From Spirochaetaceae bacterium (GTDB lineage: Bacteria > Spirochaetota > Spirochaetia > Treponematales > Breznakiellaceae), in contig JAISDG010000185.1 in NCBI GenBank assembly GCA_031265015.1, forward strand, positions 1-6,387: 6,387 nucleotides of DNA, in the 5' to 3' direction. Position 1 is the first letter of the stretch; every line of letters begins with the position of its first letter. Below, piece after piece: positions 4,940 to 6,387 of this stretch. The notes under the pieces are model-generated. The model searched no databases and was not told where the DNA came from. It worked only from the letters and a program-made list of their open reading frames with translations. The position numbers and the translations under genes were made by a program.

Positions 4940-6337
4940 ATGGATGTATACAAACGGCTTGCCGCGCTGGGCCTGGCGGTTCCCGAACTGCTTCTGCCTA
5001 AACCGGAGATAGATCTTTCCAAATGGGCGGTGATTGCCTGCGATCAGTTTACCCAGGACCGCTCCTACTGGGATAAGGTCTTCGCCGCTGTTGGGGACGC
5101 CCCTTCTACTCTTAATCTGATCTACCCGGAAGTCTATCTGGAAGACGCGGACAGGGCGGAGCGCATCGCTTCCATTCATAAAACGATGCGCCGCTACCTG
5201 GCTGATCCTGCGGCCGGCTCGGCAGACGGCGTATTTGCCCCGCCTGTCACGGGCTGTATGTATATTGAGCGCAGAACCGGCGGGACTGCCCCGCGCCGGG
5301 GGATCCTGGCAGCGCTGGACCTGGAATGTTACGACTGGAAACCGGGCCGTTCCCCCATGATTCGCCCCACCGAAGGTACTCTGCCGGAACGTATTCCCCC
5401 CCGGACGGAAATCCGCCGGGAGGCGGCGCTGGAATCATCCCATATCCTTATCCTGATCGATGACGAGGAAAACAAGCTTATTCCCGAACTGGGAGCTCTG
5501 GCAAAAAGCGGATCGGAGCGCCCCGCCTACAGTACGCGTCTGATGGGCGGCGGCGGGGAAGCGGCGGGCTGGCTGCTTGGCGGGAAAGCTCATTGGGACC
5601 GCTTGGCCGGGGGATTGGAAAAACTGGCCCGGCGGGCGGCGCAAAAATACGACGCGGAGGACGGAGCGCCGTTCCTCTATGCTGTGGGTGACGGTAACCA
5701 TTCTCTGGCCGCCGCCAAAGCGGTGTGGGAAGAGTACAAACAAGCCCATCGGGACGAACGGGGTTTGATGGATCATCCCGCCCGCTGGGCCCTGGCGGAA
5801 ATTGAAAACCTCTACGATCCCGCTCTGACCTTTGAGCCGATACACCGGGTGATGTTCAACACGCCCGCCGGGGACATTCAAAAATTGCTGGCGGATCTGC
5901 CCGGTTACCGCTGCCGCCGGCTGGGTCCGGGAAACGCCGCGGCCCTTGCCGCCATGATACAGGATACAATCCATAGTATCCGGTTCGGCCTTGTTACGGA
6001 AAACGAATATTTTCTTGTGGAAGCGCATTCCGTTCCGCTGGCGGCGGATGCGCTGCAGCCGCTGCTGGACGCCTATGCTGCGGATCATCCCGGCGTTACC
6101 GTCGATTATATCCACGGCGCCGATGAACTGTTTCGCATAGCGGGAAACGCCCCGGGCAAAAGCGCCGGAACCGGGGAAAACGCCGGTCCGGTTACGGGGA
6201 TACTGCTGCCGCCCTTCCGCAAGCAGGACCTTTTTATCACCGTCGCCGGGCGCGGCCCCTTACCCAGAAAAACTTTTTCCCTGGGAAACGCGGAGGAAAA
6301 ACGCTTTTACCTGGAATGCAGAAAGCTCTTCGGCTAA
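4940..6337 (+). CDS. DUF1015 family protein
   Basis: This 465-residue soluble protein has no signal peptide or membrane segment. Blocks of the DUF1015 family appear in order: LLLPKPEIDLSKWAVIACDQ (17-36), APSTLNLIYPEVYL (54-67), GTLPERIPPRTEIRREAALE (146-165), AVGDGNHSLAAAKAVWE (248-264), AEIENLYDPALTFEPIHRV (286-304), VDYIHGADEL (388-397), ILLPPF (421-426) and LPRKTFSLGNAEEKRFYLEC (441-460). The function of the family is not securely known to me. In several bacteria it neighbours serine biosynthesis genes (serA/serC), but none is in this window. The DGNHSLAAAK motif resembles the DG(H/N)H loop of ParB/Srx-fold serine kinases, which is a hypothesis only. The frame is open from ATG 4748, but conserved sequence starts at 4940, and the earlier stretch is antisense to glyQS. 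No Shine-Dalgarno sequence precedes 4940. A Gly/Ala-rich stretch (401-420) precedes ILLPPF. Confidence 0.9.
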   Translation: MDVYKRLAALGLAVPELLLPKPEIDLSKWAVIACDQFTQDRSYWDKVFAAVGDAPSTLNLIYPEVYLEDADRAERIASIHKTMRRYLADPAAGSADGVFAPPVTGCMYIERRTGGTAPRRGILAALDLECYDWKPGRSPMIRPTEGTLPERIPPRTEIRREAALESSHILILIDDEENKLIPELGALAKSGSERPAYSTRLMGGGGEAAGWLLGGKAHWDRLAGGLEKLARRAAQKYDAEDGAPFLYAVGDGNHSLAAAKAVWEEYKQAHRDERGLMDHPARWALAEIENLYDPALTFEPIHRVMFNTPAGDIQKLLADLPGYRCRRLGPGNAAALAAMIQDTIHSIRFGLVTENEYFLVEAHSVPLAADALQPLLDAYAADHPGVTVDYIHGADELFRIAGNAPGKSAGTGENAGPVTGILLPPFRKQDLFITVAGRGPLPRKTFSLGNAEEKRFYLECRKLFG

Positions 6338-6387
6338 AGCCGCTATCACCTTGGCAAAAAATAAACCTCTCCGCCCCAAGGGCTATT
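6338..6387. other. Short tail after the DUF1015 gene with no supported gene
   Basis: Fifty bases follow the DUF1015 stop. CGGC-TAAA-GCCG (6331-6342) spans the stop codon as a 4-bp stem, and CCTTGG (6349-6354) can pair with CCAAGG (6376-6381), but neither is followed by a T-run, so no terminator is called. Two frames stay open to the edge, one from ATG 6316 and one from TTG 6351. Neither has a Shine-Dalgarno sequence at a usable distance, so a following gene cannot be supported. Confidence 0.5.

Noticed and set aside
5435..6115. A 226-codon minus-strand open frame opposite the DUF1015 gene
   Set aside because: It lies wholly inside the conserved DUF1015 coding region on the other strand, has no ribosome binding context that I can see and no recognisable domain.
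6316..6387. Start of a next plus-strand gene (ATG 6316, or TTG 6351 reading MAKNKPLRPKGY)
   Set aside because: Both frames are open to the edge, but neither has a Shine-Dalgarno sequence at a usable distance, and the readable peptide is too short to recognise.

Overview
The window comes from a bacterium whose DNA is moderately GC-rich by eye. The glycyl-tRNA synthetase is the single-polypeptide (alpha2) type with a four-cysteine zinc site, the solute-binding protein carries a bacterial lipobox, and the DUF1015 protein belongs to the bacterial KWAVIACDQ subgroup. The combination would fit a spirochaete (Treponema-like) or a Clostridia-type anaerobe. That assignment is inference; no rRNA or other marker gene is present.

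Layout: (1) 1-153 (+) is the C-terminal end of a probable GPH-family sugar:cation symporter. (2) It converges on a four-gene minus-strand operon, read from high to low coordinates: a polar amino acid binding lipoprotein (3275-2442), a membrane permease (2431-1724), an ATPase (1737-1015) and a dimethylarginine dimethylaminohydrolase, DDAH (956-183). (3) glyQS (4787-3384) lies upstream on the same strand, 108 bp away; that gap holds a hairpin and a -10-like box. (4) A 152-bp divergent promoter region separates glyQS from a plus-strand DUF1015 gene (4940-6337), which appears to lack a Shine-Dalgarno sequence. (5) The last 50 bp hold no supported gene.

The most coherent biology is the operon. A complete type I ABC importer (one binding protein, one presumably homodimeric permease, one ATPase) is followed by a DDAH with every catalytic and substrate-binding residue that can be recognised. 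The simplest reading is uptake of arginine-like compounds, plausibly N-methylated arginines released from proteins, and cytoplasmic hydrolysis to citrulline plus an amine. No further arginine or citrulline catabolic gene is in view.

The most unusual DNA is a three-copy, 17-bp tandem repeat at the ATPase/DDAH junction. It overlaps the ATPase stop codon, and its unit-to-unit differences are arranged so that neighbouring units can form alternative hairpins. No mobile element, CRISPR array, tRNA or rRNA was found.
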